This document shows positions 16,700-26,493 of a stretch of DNA of 64,000 nucleotides, one piece after another; within the stretch, counting starts at the first letter, position 1; each line of letters starts with the position of its first letter. Origin of the DNA: Bradyrhizobium sp. (GTDB lineage Bacteria > Pseudomonadota > Alphaproteobacteria > Rhizobiales > Xanthobacteraceae); assembly GCA_028290305.1 (NCBI GenBank), contig JAQGKC010000144.1, positions 11,766-75,765 on the forward strand, read 5' to 3'. The notes beneath the pieces are model-generated. The model saw nothing but the letters and a program-made list of their open reading frames with translations. It made no database searches and was not told the origin of the DNA. The position numbers were made by a program, and so were the translations under genes.

Positions 16700-17647
16700 G
16701 TGAGCGTTACATTCCGGCAGCTCGAGGCGTTGATTGCGGTCGCGGAGAGCCACAACTTTACCCGTGCGTCGGAGAAGCTGCGTATGGCGCAGCCGATGGT
16801 ATCCGGCCTGATCCGAGACCTGGAGGTCGAGCTCGGGTTTCGCTTGTTCGATCGGACGACGCGTCGAGTGGAACTCACCGAGGCAGCAGCGGAGTTTTTG
16901 CTGGATGCGCAGCGTCTCACCGGCGATGTCCAGGGCGCGGTTCGTCGAGCTCGCGATGTAGGTGCGCGCCGGCGCGGCCGCATCAGGGTTGGCGCTCCGC
17001 CGCTTCTCGCCGCAGCACTGCTGCCGCAGGTTATCAACGCCTTCGCGCAATCATCCCCTGGCGTTTCAGTGACGCTCGTCGATCGCTCCGTTTCAGCTAT
17101 TTATGATTTGCTGCGACAGGGTGAGATCAATCTTGCCGTCGGCACTTTTCGGCGCAGTGAAGACGGCATCGCACGAATCCCGCTTGTCTCTTATCTGCTC
17201 GCATTGGTGTGCAGGGCGGACCACCCGCTCGCTGCAAACACGCGTCCGCGCTGGAGTGACCTCGCGGGCGTGCCGCTGATCGCGCTCCGCCGCGGCAATG
17301 GCATCCGCGAGCAGGTCGAGCGCGGCTATACAGCGGCCGGGCTGGACGCGGAGCCGGCATTCGAACTCGACCAAATGACGACAATCATATCCATGGTTGA
17401 GGCCGGCTTTGGTGTCACGGTGCTCCCTCTTTACGCGCTCACTGTGATTCCCAAACAGTCGCTCGTTGCTCGACCTCTCGTCGACCCACCGGTCACGCGC
17501 GAGATCGACGTGGCCCATCGAGACGATCGTTCGCTTTCTCCAGGGGCTACTGATTTCGTTCGCCTTTTGAAGATAGGCGCGACACAGCTACAATCGCAGA
17601 ATGAAAGACTTCTCGATATCGAGAAAGCTCCTTCCAGCAGGACCTAA
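16700..17647 (+). CDS. LysR family transcriptional regulator of the aromatic operon
   Basis: Complete LysR-type regulator, 315 aa, GTG start preceded by GAGGGAAAG. The winged HTH is intact (VTFRQLEALIAVAESHNF, then MAQPMVSGLIRDLEVELGFRLFDRT). The effector domain follows from about residue 92 (RIRVGAPPLLAAALLPQV). It is divergent from the MFS-led operon and most likely activates it in response to the aromatic substrate or an intermediate, probably through the nearby 15-bp dyad. Confidence 0.92.
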   Translation: MSVTFRQLEALIAVAESHNFTRASEKLRMAQPMVSGLIRDLEVELGFRLFDRTTRRVELTEAAAEFLLDAQRLTGDVQGAVRRARDVGARRRGRIRVGAPPLLAAALLPQVINAFAQSSPGVSVTLVDRSVSAIYDLLRQGEINLAVGTFRRSEDGIARIPLVSYLLALVCRADHPLAANTRPRWSDLAGVPLIALRRGNGIREQVERGYTAAGLDAEPAFELDQMTTIISMVEAGFGVTVLPLYALTVIPKQSLVARPLVDPPVTREIDVAHRDDRSLSPGATDFVRLLKIGATQLQSQNERLLDIEKAPSSRT

Positions 17648-18019
17648 GCGATTGATGCGGCCGGGCACCCAGCCAAGGAAATGTTCGCTCGCGGTGCGCA
17701 TCAGGATGATCGCGATCATGGTCAGGCTTTGGGAAAAGCCCGAATAAAGCGGTGGCCACGCGACTTTATGCGGCCTCATCGGCGGGCTTAACAAAACCGT
17801 CCCGATTTGAGACTGCCTCCCGCGATCCTTATACGGCTCCTATGAGATCGCCATCTCGTCGCCCTCGAATTCATATCTGGCCGGGAAGATATTGGCGGCA
17901 TGAGTCAAGCCGTCTCCCGACCCACGACATTTCCGAACATTCGCACACGGAAGAACCCAGCGACGGAAGGTCCGCGGCTTCGAGAACACGTGCCACTCGT
18001 CACCAGAAGGAAATTTAAC
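17648..18019. other. Intergenic region with possible membrane-protein remnant
   Basis: A minus-strand frame at about 17600-17790 carries a hydrophobic piece (SQSLTMIAIILMRTASEHFL) that looks like the end of a membrane protein but has no start domain or recognisable family. The rest is featureless apart from the ribosome binding site AGAAGGAAA before 18020. Confidence 0.35.
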
Positions 18020-18301
18020 GTGAAGCTCGTCGAACCTCCATCGTGCAGCTCTGCATCGTCAATCGTCTTTATCGGCAAGAACAGCCGCGGCAACTGGGTC
18101 GCCCAGCAACAAAATGGCCTCTATGGCGGTCTGTTCGTCGACCGCAAGCAAGCCATCCGCTACGCGCTTTTTGAGAATGGCCATCATCCCGAAACAATCG
18201 TCGAGCTTTCGCGCGCAATCGAGCTCGACATGGGCGGCAAACCCCTCTCCTCCGATCACATGCCCGCCACCGCCAGCGCGTTTCCACGACGCGTCGCGTG
18301 A
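18020..18301 (+). CDS. Small hypothetical protein
   Basis: 93-residue protein from a GTG at 18020 with AGAAGG 10 nt upstream; an ATG at 17900 would add an unlikely Arg/Thr-rich leader. Its core (SIVFIGKNSRGNWVAQQQNG, then GGLFVDRKQAIRYALFENGH) has the periodicity of a small alpha/beta domain. It resembles short uncharacterised proteins of Bradyrhizobium with an NWV...GLFV...A..FA.FENG pattern. No function is known. The next gene starts 32 bp later with its own ribosome binding site. Confidence 0.65.
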   Translation: MKLVEPPSCSSASSIVFIGKNSRGNWVAQQQNGLYGGLFVDRKQAIRYALFENGHHPETIVELSRAIELDMGGKPLSSDHMPATASAFPRRVA

Positions 18302-18333
18302 CGAACTGAACAGCCGCCGTCCAGGAGAACAAG

Positions 18334-18777
18334 ATGAACCAACCTCATTCCGGTTCGAATCGAGAGCAAGTCGTCGATACGATGATCGAGCTCACCCGCT
18401 TGTCCAACCTGCACCGCGCCATCGTCGCCGGCAGCGATAGCCTGGAGCTGTATCTTGCACTCCGGCGGCGCGGTTTCACTCGCGTAGGCACAATGGCGAC
18501 ATGCCGCATTCCAAGGGGACAGCACACGGTTGGTCTGATCGCCGGACAAAACTCGCTGGCGGCTATTGAAGCTGCCCTCGCCCGGATTTCCCAGTTTCTC
18601 TGCGCGAGCTCGGCTTTGGCCGTCTTGATCGACTCTCGCGAAAGCGGCTTCAGCCTCAGAATTAGGGCGAAGCTGGAGCAGATGGGTTTTCGGATCGAGG
18701 CGGGAGTCCGGTGCCAGCAGGGCTTTGTGCTTTCCGCGTATCGACAAGGCTTCGGGCAAATGGAAAACGCAGCGTGA
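18334..18777 (+). CDS. Hypothetical protein of conserved type
   Basis: 147-residue soluble protein with AGGAG upstream of its ATG. Segments such as VDTMIELTRLSNLHRAIVAG, then LELYLALRRRGFTRVGTMATC and IAAIEAALA-like helices suggest a mixed alpha/beta fold. It has scattered cysteines but no CxxC. I recall similar orphan proteins in Bradyrhizobium but no function. It ends 6 bp before the dihydrodipicolinate-synthase-like gene and is probably co-transcribed with it. Confidence 0.65.
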   Translation: MNQPHSGSNREQVVDTMIELTRLSNLHRAIVAGSDSLELYLALRRRGFTRVGTMATCRIPRGQHTVGLIAGQNSLAAIEAALARISQFLCASSALAVLIDSRESGFSLRIRAKLEQMGFRIEAGVRCQQGFVLSAYRQGFGQMENAA

Positions 18778-18783
18778 AATCCG

Positions 18784-19737
18784 ATGACACCGATTGCAAA
18801 TCCCGCCACCTGGTTGACGGGCTATATACCCGATCTTCCCACTCCATTCGATGAAAACGGTGACATCGACTTGGTGGCGTTCGTAAAGCTTTGCGAACGC
18901 CAGGTACAAGCGGGCGTCCCGGCGATCGTGGTCGGCGAAACCGCCGGCGAGGCTTCCACCCTGACGCCGGTCGAGCACGACACCATCGTCCGCATTGCTG
19001 TCGAAACCGCACATGACCGTGTCCGTGTCATTGCCGGCGCGGGTTCGAATTCTACCGGCCAAGCCGTTGAATTAACGCGGCGCGCCGAAGCAGCAGGCGC
19101 CGACGCCGTGCTGTCGGTCGTGCCTTACTATAATAAGCCGATGCAGGCCGGCATTCACGCGCACTTTCAAGCGGTCGCCGGTTCGACCGCCCTGCCCATT
19201 ATCCTGCACGATATCCCCTCCCGGACCCTCCGCGAGCTATCCGACGACACCCTCGCGCGGCTGGCGGAATCGCCGCAGTTCATCGGATTGAGGGACGCGA
19301 CCAGCGATATTGCGCGTCCACTGCGCTTGCGGCCGCTGGTACCATTGGGGTTTCGACTGTTGTCCGGAGACGACGCGACCGCGCTGGCATTTCTTAGCCT
19401 TGGCGGGGATGGCTGCATATCGATGATATCGAATGTCGCGCCGGAGCTGTGTCTGGCAATGTTCTCGAGCTGCAGGCAGGGACGGTTGCAGTCCGCGAGA
19501 TATTTGCAAAATCGGCTTGCACCGCTGACGGCCTCTCTCTCCAAGGAGAGCCCTGCCGCCTTGAAATATGCGCTGTGCCTGCTCGGCTTGATGCGTCCGA
19601 ACACGCGTCTGCCCATCGTTGGATTAACCGAATCAGCGAAAAACGAGGTCGCGAGTGCGATCGTTGAGATCGGCGATGAGGATCTGACCATGGCGGAAGC
19701 GGTCAAGCGGCGGCTGCAAATCCTCCACCTGAATTGA
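18784..19737 (+). CDS. Dihydrodipicolinate synthase (DapA) family protein with Lys-to-Arg active site
   Basis: 317-residue TIM-barrel protein of the DapA/N-acetylneuraminate lyase superfamily. Recognisable motifs: PTPFDENGDID (20-30), GETAGEASTL (51-60, normally GTTGEA), VVPYYNKP (112-119, catalytic Tyr kept) and HDIPSRT (142-148). The Schiff-base lysine motif (GxKEATGD in DapA) reads IGLRDATSD, with Arg at position 170 encoded by AGG. Without the lysine the normal pyruvate aldolase chemistry should not work. It may be a non-catalytic paralogue, an enzyme with altered chemistry, or a sequencing error (AAG to AGG). It is not the housekeeping DapA. Confidence 0.85.
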   Translation: MTPIANPATWLTGYIPDLPTPFDENGDIDLVAFVKLCERQVQAGVPAIVVGETAGEASTLTPVEHDTIVRIAVETAHDRVRVIAGAGSNSTGQAVELTRRAEAAGADAVLSVVPYYNKPMQAGIHAHFQAVAGSTALPIILHDIPSRTLRELSDDTLARLAESPQFIGLRDATSDIARPLRLRPLVPLGFRLLSGDDATALAFLSLGGDGCISMISNVAPELCLAMFSSCRQGRLQSARYLQNRLAPLTASLSKESPAALKYALCLLGLMRPNTRLPIVGLTESAKNEVASAIVEIGDEDLTMAEAVKRRLQILHLN

Positions 19738-19848
19738 AGCCGTCGCCAGGCAGCCCCATCTCAAAACTTGTGCATTCGATCCAGAAGCGCATAACATTCT
19801 CCTGTGGCGAGATGCGACGAGAATTGAGACGGGCGAAGGCGAGCCGTT

Positions 19849-22185
19849 CTAGGCGAGAGAACGCAACTCGCGAGCGGCCGCAACCATGTTCACCAGCGCG
19901 GGACGGACTTCCTCCCATTTGCGCGTCTTGAGACCGCAATCGGGGTTGATCCAAAGCTGCGTGTCGGAAAGCCGCTGTCTGGCGAGCCTGAGGAGGTCGG
20001 TCATCTCGCCGACATCGGGAACGCGCGGCGAATGGATGTCGTAGACGCCGGGTCCGATTTCGTTGGGATATTTGTAAGTCTTGAAGGCATCCAACAATTC
20101 CATCTTGGAGCGCGACGTTTCGATCGAGATCACGTCGGCGTCCATGGCGCCGATGGCATCGATGATGTCGTTGAACTCCGAGTAGCACATGTGGGTATGG
20201 ATCTGGGTTTCGTTGCTTACGCCTGATGCGCAGATCCCAAAACTTTCAACGGCCCAATTCAGGTAGTCCTTCCATTCGGCGCGGCGCAGCGGCAATCCTT
20301 CCCGCAAGGCGGCCTCGTCGATCTGGATCATCTTCGCGCCCGCTTTTTCGAGGTCGGAAACCTCATCGCGGATGGCGAGCGCGATCTGGCGGCATGACGC
20401 GCTGCGCGGAATGTCATCCCGCACGAAAGACCAGTTCAAGATCGTCACAGGCCCTGTCAGCATGCCTTTCATCGGTTTTGTCGTCAGCGACTGGGCGTAT
20501 TGCCACCACTCGACGGTCATCGGCCGTGGGCGTGAGACATCGCCGAAAAGGATCGGCGGGCGCACGCAGCGCGAACCGTAGCTCTGCACCCAGCCATGGT
20601 TGGTAAAGGCGAAACCCGAAAGCTGCTCGCCAAAATACTGCACCATGTCGTTGCGTTCGAACTCGCCATGCACGAGAACGTCGAGCCCGATTTCCTCCTG
20701 CCAGCAGACCGCCCGCGCCGTCTCCTCGTAAAGGAATTTCTTGTATTCGGCGTCGCCGATTGTGCCTTTGCTGTGCGCGGCCCGCGCCTTTCGCACCTCC
20801 GACGTCTGCGGAAACGAACCGATCGTGGTCGTCGGGAAGGTCGGCAGCTTGAAACGCTCACGTTGCGCTTTGGCGCGCTCGGCGAAATCACTCTTGCGTA
20901 CACCCATCTCCGGCGTGACGGTTGCAATCCGCTTCGCCACCACCGCATCATGCACTTTGGGCGATGCCCTGCGCGCCGCCACTGCGGCGGCTGACGCAGC
21001 CAAGATGTCCTTCACCGCATCCCGGCCGTCCGCCAGTGCTTTACCGAGCGTTGCAAGTTCGGCCATCTTTTGCACCGAGAAGGCGAGCCAGGTCTTCAGG
21101 TCGGCGTCGAGATCGGTTTCCTGGTCGAGATCGACGGGAACGTGCAGAAGCGAACAGGACGGTGCAACCTGGATTCGGTCCACACCACGCTTTGCAACAA
21201 CTGGCTCAAGCCGATCGAGCAGTCCCGGCAAATTCGCACGCCAAATGTTGCGTCCATCGACGACGCCGAGGGATAGCACCAACCCTTTGGGCGCTTTCTT
21301 CAGGACATCGTCGAGCTGGCCCGGCGACCGAACGAGATCGATGTGAAGTCCAGCCACCGGGAGCGACATCGCCGTATTGAGATTATCGCCGAGTCCGCCG
21401 AAATAGGTCGTCAGCATCACTTTTAATTCAGGCAGCGCGTCTGAAAGCGCGGCGTAAGCCAGACGCAGGGCATCGCGGGTCGCTATATCGAGGTCGAGCA
21501 CCAGACAAGGCTCGTCGAGTTGCACCCACTCGGCGCCTTCGGCGGCAAGGCGACGCAGCACCTCGATATAGACCGGCAACAGATCGGGAAGCAGCGACAG
21601 CAGATTGAGCGAAGGATCCTTGCTCTTGCCGAGCTTGAGATAGGTCACGGGCCCGAGCAGCACCGGCCGGGTCTGATAACCAAGCGCCTTGGCTTCGCGA
21701 TATTCATCAATCGGTTTGGAAGACGACAGCGCGAACTTCTGTCCTTGGGCGAATTCAGGCACCAGATAGTGGTAATTGGTGTCGAACCACTTGGTCATTT
21801 CCTGGGCCGGCACGCCGTGACCGTGGTCATGGCCGTGTGCGCAAGCCTGATCGGATGTTTCGGTCTGCGATCCGCGCGCCATCGCGAAATAGGTCGCAAG
21901 CGAAACCTCGCCGCCCTTCCAGTCATATATTTCCGGAATCGCGCCGACCATGACGCTGGTGTCGAGCACCTGATCGTAGAACGAGAAGTCGTTCGAGGGT
22001 ATGACGGTAATCCCGAGCGACTTCTGTCGCGCCCAGTTGGCGGCGCGAAGGCTGACCGCGGTTTCGACCAGAGCCTTCTCGTCCGACTTTCCGGACCAGA
22101 AGCTTTCCAGCGCCATTTTGAGTTCGCGGCGCGGGCCGATGCGCGGCGTGCCGAGCGAAGCGACAGAGAAGGAAGAATGAGACAC
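19849..22185 (-). CDS. metE: 5-methyltetrahydropteroyltriglutamate--homocysteine methyltransferase (cobalamin-independent methionine synthase)
   Basis: MetE, 778 aa from a GTG at 22185 ([21 protein letters not shown]); a longer frame from 22335 would run into the riboswitch region. The N-terminal barrel holds [13 protein letters not shown] and [16 protein letters not shown]. The C-terminal barrel holds [10 protein letters not shown] and the zinc ligands in [11 protein letters not shown] (His, Cys) and NPDCGLKTR (Cys). A His-rich insertion (AHGHDHGHG) near residues 105-125 interrupts the N-terminal domain before EMTKWFDT. It performs the final step of methionine synthesis without B12 and is preceded by a cobalamin riboswitch, so it should be silenced when B12 allows MetH to work. 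Confidence 0.96.
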   Translation of the reverse strand: MSHSSFSVASLGTPRIGPRRELKMALESFWSGKSDEKALVETAVSLRAANWARQKSLGITVIPSNDFSFYDQVLDTSVMVGAIPEIYDWKGGEVSLATYFAMARGSQTETSDQACAHGHDHGHGVPAQEMTKWFDTNYHYLVPEFAQGQKFALSSSKPIDEYREAKALGYQTRPVLLGPVTYLKLGKSKDPSLNLLSLLPDLLPVYIEVLRRLAAEGAEWVQLDEPCLVLDLDIATRDALRLAYAALSDALPELKVMLTTYFGGLGDNLNTAMSLPVAGLHIDLVRSPGQLDDVLKKAPKGLVLSLGVVDGRNIWRANLPGLLDRLEPVVAKRGVDRIQVAPSCSLLHVPVDLDQETDLDADLKTWLAFSVQKMAELATLGKALADGRDAVKDILAASAAAVAARRASPKVHDAVVAKRIATVTPEMGVRKSDFAERAKAQRERFKLPTFPTTTIGSFPQTSEVRKARAAHSKGTIGDAEYKKFLYEETARAVCWQEEIGLDVLVHGEFERNDMVQYFGEQLSGFAFTNHGWVQSYGSRCVRPPILFGDVSRPRPMTVEWWQYAQSLTTKPMKGMLTGPVTILNWSFVRDDIPRSASCRQIALAIRDEVSDLEKAGAKMIQIDEAALREGLPLRRAEWKDYLNWAVESFGICASGVSNETQIHTHMCYSEFNDIIDAIGAMDADVISIETSRSKMELLDAFKTYKYPNEIGPGVYDIHSPRVPDVGEMTDLLRLARQRLSDTQLWINPDCGLKTRKWEEVRPALVNMVAAARELRSLA

Positions 22186-22299
22186 GGCTAAACCCCAAAA
22201 GTTGGGGGCAAAGGCCAAAGTGACACGTCTGGACTCCGGACGACAAAGAGCGCGCGGAATCGCAACCGCACCACCGGGACACCCCGCCCGAGGACGTTT

Positions 22300-22490
22300 G
22301 TGTTGTCGAGGCAGGTCTCCTGGCTCGCGGGTCAATGCTGCTGTCCGGCCTTCCCGAAACCCTGATGGGTTTCAGTGGCGTTATTGGACAGCGGCTCACC
22401 GCTTACAGTTGCGGGGGCAGCTCCGGCTTTGGCTCGCGCCGCACCGGCTTCCCTCTTAGCTCCGGACCGAACGAGTCCAGAGAACCACGA
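22300..22490 (-). promoter_or_regulatory. Cobalamin riboswitch controlling metE
   Basis: Read on the minus strand, all the conserved blocks of the adenosylcobalamin riboswitch are present in order: AAGAGGGAAGCCGGTG (22442-22457), GCTGCCCCCGCAACTGTAAG (22402-22421), and the B12 box GCCAGGAGACCTGCC (22310-22324). It lies about 115 nt before the metE GTG, on the same strand as the upstream prpDCB genes, whose last stop is about 120 nt away. B12 binding should switch metE off. No obvious strong terminator hairpin was identified before metE, so translational control is possible. Confidence 0.96.
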
Positions 22491-22612
22491 CGAGTTCAGT
22501 TAAGGTCAACGGTGTTCTCAGTCAATCGCCGATATGACGATTGGTGCGCGCGTTTTCGACATCGTGATCTCTCGATGAATCCATTTCGATCAAGGCGCGA
22601 GACAGACATGAT

Positions 22613-23533
22613 TTACCTCCGCGGCGTAGTTTCGGGGATGATGGTCTGGACGATCGAGGCATCCAGGGCCTCAAAAGTGTGAAGCCCAATCGTTGCGTAA
22701 AGTTCGGCGCGGGTTTGCATCCGGTCGACCATGTTGCGGGTACCGCCATCACGCTTGATAGCAGCGAACAGATCTTGCTGTGCCTTGTTGGCAACGCGAA
22801 GCGATGACACCGGCCAAATCACCATGCGGTATCCCATGGCTTCGAATTCCGACGCCGTGAAGAACGGCGTCTTGCCGAACTCCGTCATGTTCGCCAGCAA
22901 CGGGACTCCGGGCACGCGCTTCGCGAACTCCTGGAACATGTCGCGGGAGGTCATCGCCTCCGGAAATATCGCGTCGGCCCCCGCTTCGAGGTAAAGCTTC
23001 GCGCGCGCCACCGCGCCGTCCATGCCTTCGCTGGCAGCGGCATCGGTCCTTGCGATCAGATAAAGATGCCGACGCGCCCTGGCGGCGGCCGCGACCTTGA
23101 CTGCCATGTCATGCGCATCGGCCAGCTTTTTGTCGTTGAGATGGCCGCATTTTTTTGGAAGCAACTGGTCCTCGATATGAACCGCCGCGGCGCCCACATC
23201 TTCGAACGTGCGGACCATGTTCATGACGTTAAGCGCTTCGCCGTAGCCGGTGTCGCCATCGACCAGCACCGGCAACCCGCTCGCCCGCGACACCTGGCGG
23301 ATAAAGAAGGCCACCTCGTCAATCGTGATAATGCCGAGATCCGGCAACCCCATCGACGCCGTCATCGCAGCTCCCGACAGATAGAGCGCGGAGAATCCGG
23401 AATCCCGCGCCTGCAGCGCTGCCATGCCGTTATGTGTTCCCGGCATCTGGAGAATGCCAAGTCTGTTCAACAGTTCCCGAAAGCGAACTCCGGCGGGCTG
23501 ATCGGCCAAAGTCGCACCGACAAGATAGGTCAT
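22613..23533 (-). CDS. prpB: Methylisocitrate lyase
   Basis: Isocitrate-lyase/PEP-mutase superfamily enzyme, 306 aa, splitting 2-methylisocitrate into pyruvate and succinate. The catalytic KKCGH (Cys at about 129), the metal-binding VDGDTGYG (91-98) and IEDQLLPKKCGH are all present. It is the last gene of prpDCB, 11 bp after prpC. The methylcitrate cycle handles propionyl-CoA without any B12-dependent enzyme. The metE riboswitch begins about 120 bp downstream on the same strand. Confidence 0.95.
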   Translation of the reverse strand: MTYLVGATLADQPAGVRFRELLNRLGILQMPGTHNGMAALQARDSGFSALYLSGAAMTASMGLPDLGIITIDEVAFFIRQVSRASGLPVLVDGDTGYGEALNVMNMVRTFEDVGAAAVHIEDQLLPKKCGHLNDKKLADAHDMAVKVAAAARARRHLYLIARTDAAASEGMDGAVARAKLYLEAGADAIFPEAMTSRDMFQEFAKRVPGVPLLANMTEFGKTPFFTASEFEAMGYRMVIWPVSSLRVANKAQQDLFAAIKRDGGTRNMVDRMQTRAELYATIGLHTFEALDASIVQTIIPETTPRR

Positions 23534-23544
23534 CGCAAATTCCT

Positions 23545-24717
23545 CTAGGCAGCGCGGTTTGCCATACCGACTTTACCACGCTCGGCCAGCGGCACGAATG
23601 CGAGGTTTTCCGGGCCGATATAATTTGCCGCCGGCCGGATGATCTTGTTGTCGATGCGCTGTTCGATGATGTGGGCGGCCCAACCGGACATGCGGGAGAT
23701 TACAAACAGCGGCGTAAACATCGCGGTTGGCACGCCCATCGCATGATAGGAGACCGCACTGAACCAGTCGAGATTGGCGAACATCTTCTTTGCATCGGCC
23801 ATCACGGCTTCGATCCGATCGGCGATTTCGAACATGCGGGAACTTCCGCCTTCGATACTCAGCCGCCGCGCAACCTCCTTGATGACCTTGTTGCGCGGAT
23901 CGGCGATCGTATAGACCGGATGGCCAAAGCCGATGACGACTTCCTTCGCCGCCACGCGGCGGCGAATATCGGCTTCCGCTTCGTCCGTATCGCCGTAGCG
24001 CTGTTGCACTTCAAAGGCGACTTCGTTGGCGCCGCCATGCTTCGGTCCGCGCAGCGCGCCGATCGCGCCGGTAACCGCCGAATACATGTCGGCTCCGGTC
24101 CCGGCGATGGAGCGCGCCGTGAATGTCGAGGCGTTGAATTCATGCTCGGCATAGAGGTTCAGCGACGTATGCATCGCACGCTCATGCGAAGCCGGCGGCT
24201 CCTTGCCATGGAGCAGATGCAGGAAATGCGAGCCGATCGAATCGTCGTCGGTTTCGACCTCGATGCGGCGGCCATGGTGGGCGTAGTGATGCCAATACAG
24301 CAGCATCGATCCCAGCGAGGCCATCAGCCGATCGGCAATATCGCGCGCGCCCGGCTGATTGTGATCGTGCGCTTCCGGCAGGACACAGCCGAGAGCGGAA
24401 ACACCGCTCCGCAAAACATCCATCGGATGCGCGGCGGCCGGCAGCAGTTCCAGCGTCCGCAGCACCGCGGCCGGAAGTCCGCGTAAAGACTTCAGTTTGG
24501 CCTTGTAGGTTCGCAGCTCCGACGAAGTCGGCAGGCAGCCGTGGACGAGAAGATGCGCGATCTCCTCGAACTCGCAGGTTTCGGCAATATCGAGAATGTC
24601 ATAGCCGCGATAATGCAGGTCGTTGCCGGTTCGACCGACCGTGCACAGCGCCGTGTTGCCGGCGATCACGCCGGAAAGTGCCACCGATTTCTTGGGCGCG
24701 GGTTTTATGTCGGTCAT
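23545..24717 (-). CDS. prpC: 2-methylcitrate synthase
   Basis: Citrate-synthase-fold enzyme of 390 aa, the short form typical of PrpC, condensing propionyl-CoA with oxaloacetate. Visible motifs: [20 protein letters not shown] near the N-terminus (start of the catalytic fold, LxYRGYDI), [20 protein letters not shown] with a catalytic His context, and [16 protein letters not shown] with the substrate-binding His. It lies between prpD (13 bp gap) and prpB (11 bp gap), which argues for methylcitrate rather than citrate synthesis. Confidence 0.94.
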   Translation of the reverse strand: MTDIKPAPKKSVALSGVIAGNTALCTVGRTGNDLHYRGYDILDIAETCEFEEIAHLLVHGCLPTSSELRTYKAKLKSLRGLPAAVLRTLELLPAAAHPMDVLRSGVSALGCVLPEAHDHNQPGARDIADRLMASLGSMLLYWHHYAHHGRRIEVETDDDSIGSHFLHLLHGKEPPASHERAMHTSLNLYAEHEFNASTFTARSIAGTGADMYSAVTGAIGALRGPKHGGANEVAFEVQQRYGDTDEAEADIRRRVAAKEVVIGFGHPVYTIADPRNKVIKEVARRLSIEGGSSRMFEIADRIEAVMADAKKMFANLDWFSAVSYHAMGVPTAMFTPLFVISRMSGWAAHIIEQRIDNKIIRPAANYIGPENLAFVPLAERGKVGMANRAA

Positions 24718-24729
24718 GTCGATCTCCCT

Positions 24730-26346
24730 TCACCGATTACCGGCCGAGCGCCAGACCTGGGCGGGTGCAGCGCTGCCCCAATCGAAAATGCCGTGCGCGG
24801 AATTCTCTCCAAGCAGCTTTGGATCGACCGTGAAGGTGAGATCGTTCAGCTCGCCCGGCTTCAACGAGGTCAACCGTTCGACCGCCGCGATGAAACGATC
24901 CTGTTCAACAGGGTCGATCACGCCTTCCGCAAGGCTACGGAATTTTCGGATGTAATCCGGCCGATTGAACGGGCGGGCGCCGAGCGGATGGGCGTCGGCG
25001 ACCGCGATCTCATCCGAGATCACCGAGCCGCCCTTCAGCGTCACGACCACGCGGCCGCCAAACGCTTTTTCGGCAGGGTTGTGGCTGTGATAGCGGAGGG
25101 TCCATTCGGGATCCTCGACCGTGCTGATCTTGCGCCACAGCGCGGCGGTCTTTTCGCGGCCTGCGCGCTCAGGCGCATAGGAACGTTCGTGATGCCAGCC
25201 GCCATCCTCAAGCGCGACAGCGAAGATATACATGATGGAATGGTCGAGCGTTTCCCGGCTCGCCTTCGGGTCCATCTTCTGCGGATCGTTGGCACCGGTG
25301 CCAATCACACAATGGGTGTGGTGACTGGTGTGAATAACGATGTTTTCGATCTTCGATAGGTCGCCGATTTTCGGCCCCAGCCTGCGTGCGAGGTCGATCA
25401 GGGCCTGGCTCTGATATTCGGCCGAGTGTTCCTTGGTGTAAGTATCGAGAATGGCGCGCTTGGGTTCGCCTCTTTCAGGCAGCGGCACACTATATTCCGC
25501 CTTCGGTCCGCCGAGCAGCCAAGCGATAAAACCGTCTTCGCCTTCGTAGGCCGGCGATGGCGCGCCCTCGCCGCGCATCACCCGGTCGACGGATTCGATC
25601 GCCATCTTGCCTGCAAAAGCCGGCGCATAGGCTTTCCAGCTTGAGATTTCGCCCTTGCGCGACTGCCGCGTTGTGGTGGTGACGTGAAGCGCCTGCTGCA
25701 CGGCCTGATAGATCGTCTCGACCGGCAATCCAAGCAGCGCGCCGATGCCGGCCGCAGCCGAGGGGCCGAGATGCGCGATGTGATCGATCTTGTGCTCGTG
25801 AAGACAAATGCCTTTCACGAGATCGATCTGGATTTCGTAAGCCGCGGCCAAGCCGCGGACGAGATCGGGACCCGACATTCCGCAGTGCTGGCCGACCGCG
25901 AGCAGCGGCGGAATATTGTCGCCGGGATGCGAATAGTCCGCCGCGAGAAAAGTGTCGTGGAAATCCAGTTCGCGGACAGCAACGCCATTAGCCCAGGCCG
26001 CCCATTCCAATGAAACGCGCTGCGTCCGGTTTAATCCGAACACTGTCGCACCCGGTTGAAACGGATGGGCTTGGGCCTGTGACCGCGCGCTCGCGACAGG
26101 ACGCCGCGCAAACGAGGCTGCAGCAACCGCGGCGTTGTCGATGATGCGGTTGCCGATCATGTCGGCGACATCGCCCTCGACCGTCACGGGATCGGCGGCC
26201 ACTTCGGCTATTTTCCAGGCCAGTTGGTCGGCGCGAGCAAGATGATCGGCGGATTTGAAGGTTCGTACGCTGTGCTGCTTCAAGGCGTCGTTTCCCCTTT
26301 CATGCGCAAGACCTCCGGAGTTTCCCACCGGTCTGATCGCTGTCAC
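24730..26346 (-). CDS. prpD: 2-methylcitrate dehydratase (MmgE/PrpD family)
   Basis: PrpD-type dehydratase converting 2-methylcitrate to 2-methylaconitate, 538 aa from a GTG at 26346. A longer frame from 26679 would run through the divergent regulator gene and is rejected. Motifs: [18 protein letters not shown] in the helical domain, [19 protein letters not shown] (active-site region), [16 protein letters not shown] and [14 protein letters not shown]. It is the first gene of prpDCB, transcribed away from the PrpR-like regulator over a 147-bp gap. The exact start is uncertain; another GTG lies 15 nt downstream in frame. Confidence 0.93.
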   Translation of the reverse strand: MTAIRPVGNSGGLAHERGNDALKQHSVRTFKSADHLARADQLAWKIAEVAADPVTVEGDVADMIGNRIIDNAAVAAASFARRPVASARSQAQAHPFQPGATVFGLNRTQRVSLEWAAWANGVAVRELDFHDTFLAADYSHPGDNIPPLLAVGQHCGMSGPDLVRGLAAAYEIQIDLVKGICLHEHKIDHIAHLGPSAAAGIGALLGLPVETIYQAVQQALHVTTTTRQSRKGEISSWKAYAPAFAGKMAIESVDRVMRGEGAPSPAYEGEDGFIAWLLGGPKAEYSVPLPERGEPKRAILDTYTKEHSAEYQSQALIDLARRLGPKIGDLSKIENIVIHTSHHTHCVIGTGANDPQKMDPKASRETLDHSIMYIFAVALEDGGWHHERSYAPERAGREKTAALWRKISTVEDPEWTLRYHSHNPAEKAFGGRVVVTLKGGSVISDEIAVADAHPLGARPFNRPDYIRKFRSLAEGVIDPVEQDRFIAAVERLTSLKPGELNDLTFTVDPKLLGENSAHGIFDWGSAAPAQVWRSAGNR

Positions 26347-26468
26347 GACCAATTGCGTTTTTCTTGCTCCGGCGGCTTGTGCTTCCGCCCGTTGCTTCGC
26401 AATATCCGCAAAGGCGAGCGACAGAAATGGCTGAAAAAGCGAAGTTCTGCGAAGAAACACACCAATAA

Positions 26469-26485
26469 TTGCAAAGTTTGCAAAG
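26469..26485. promoter_or_regulatory. Candidate operator of the prp regulator (TTTGCAAA-type repeat)
   Basis: TTGCAAAGTTTGCAAAG contains an octamer TTTGCAAA and a second, nearly identical half. It matches from memory the sites of the RamB/PrpR regulator family (AAACTTTGCAAA-like; TTTGCAAA). It ends just before the regulator gene's AAAGGAGG, so a bound protein would block its own transcription. A degenerate copy of the same pattern, GCGAAGTTCTGCGAAG, lies at 26439-26454, inside the divergent promoter region for prpD. Confidence 0.65.
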
Positions 26486-26493
26486 GAGGCGAG

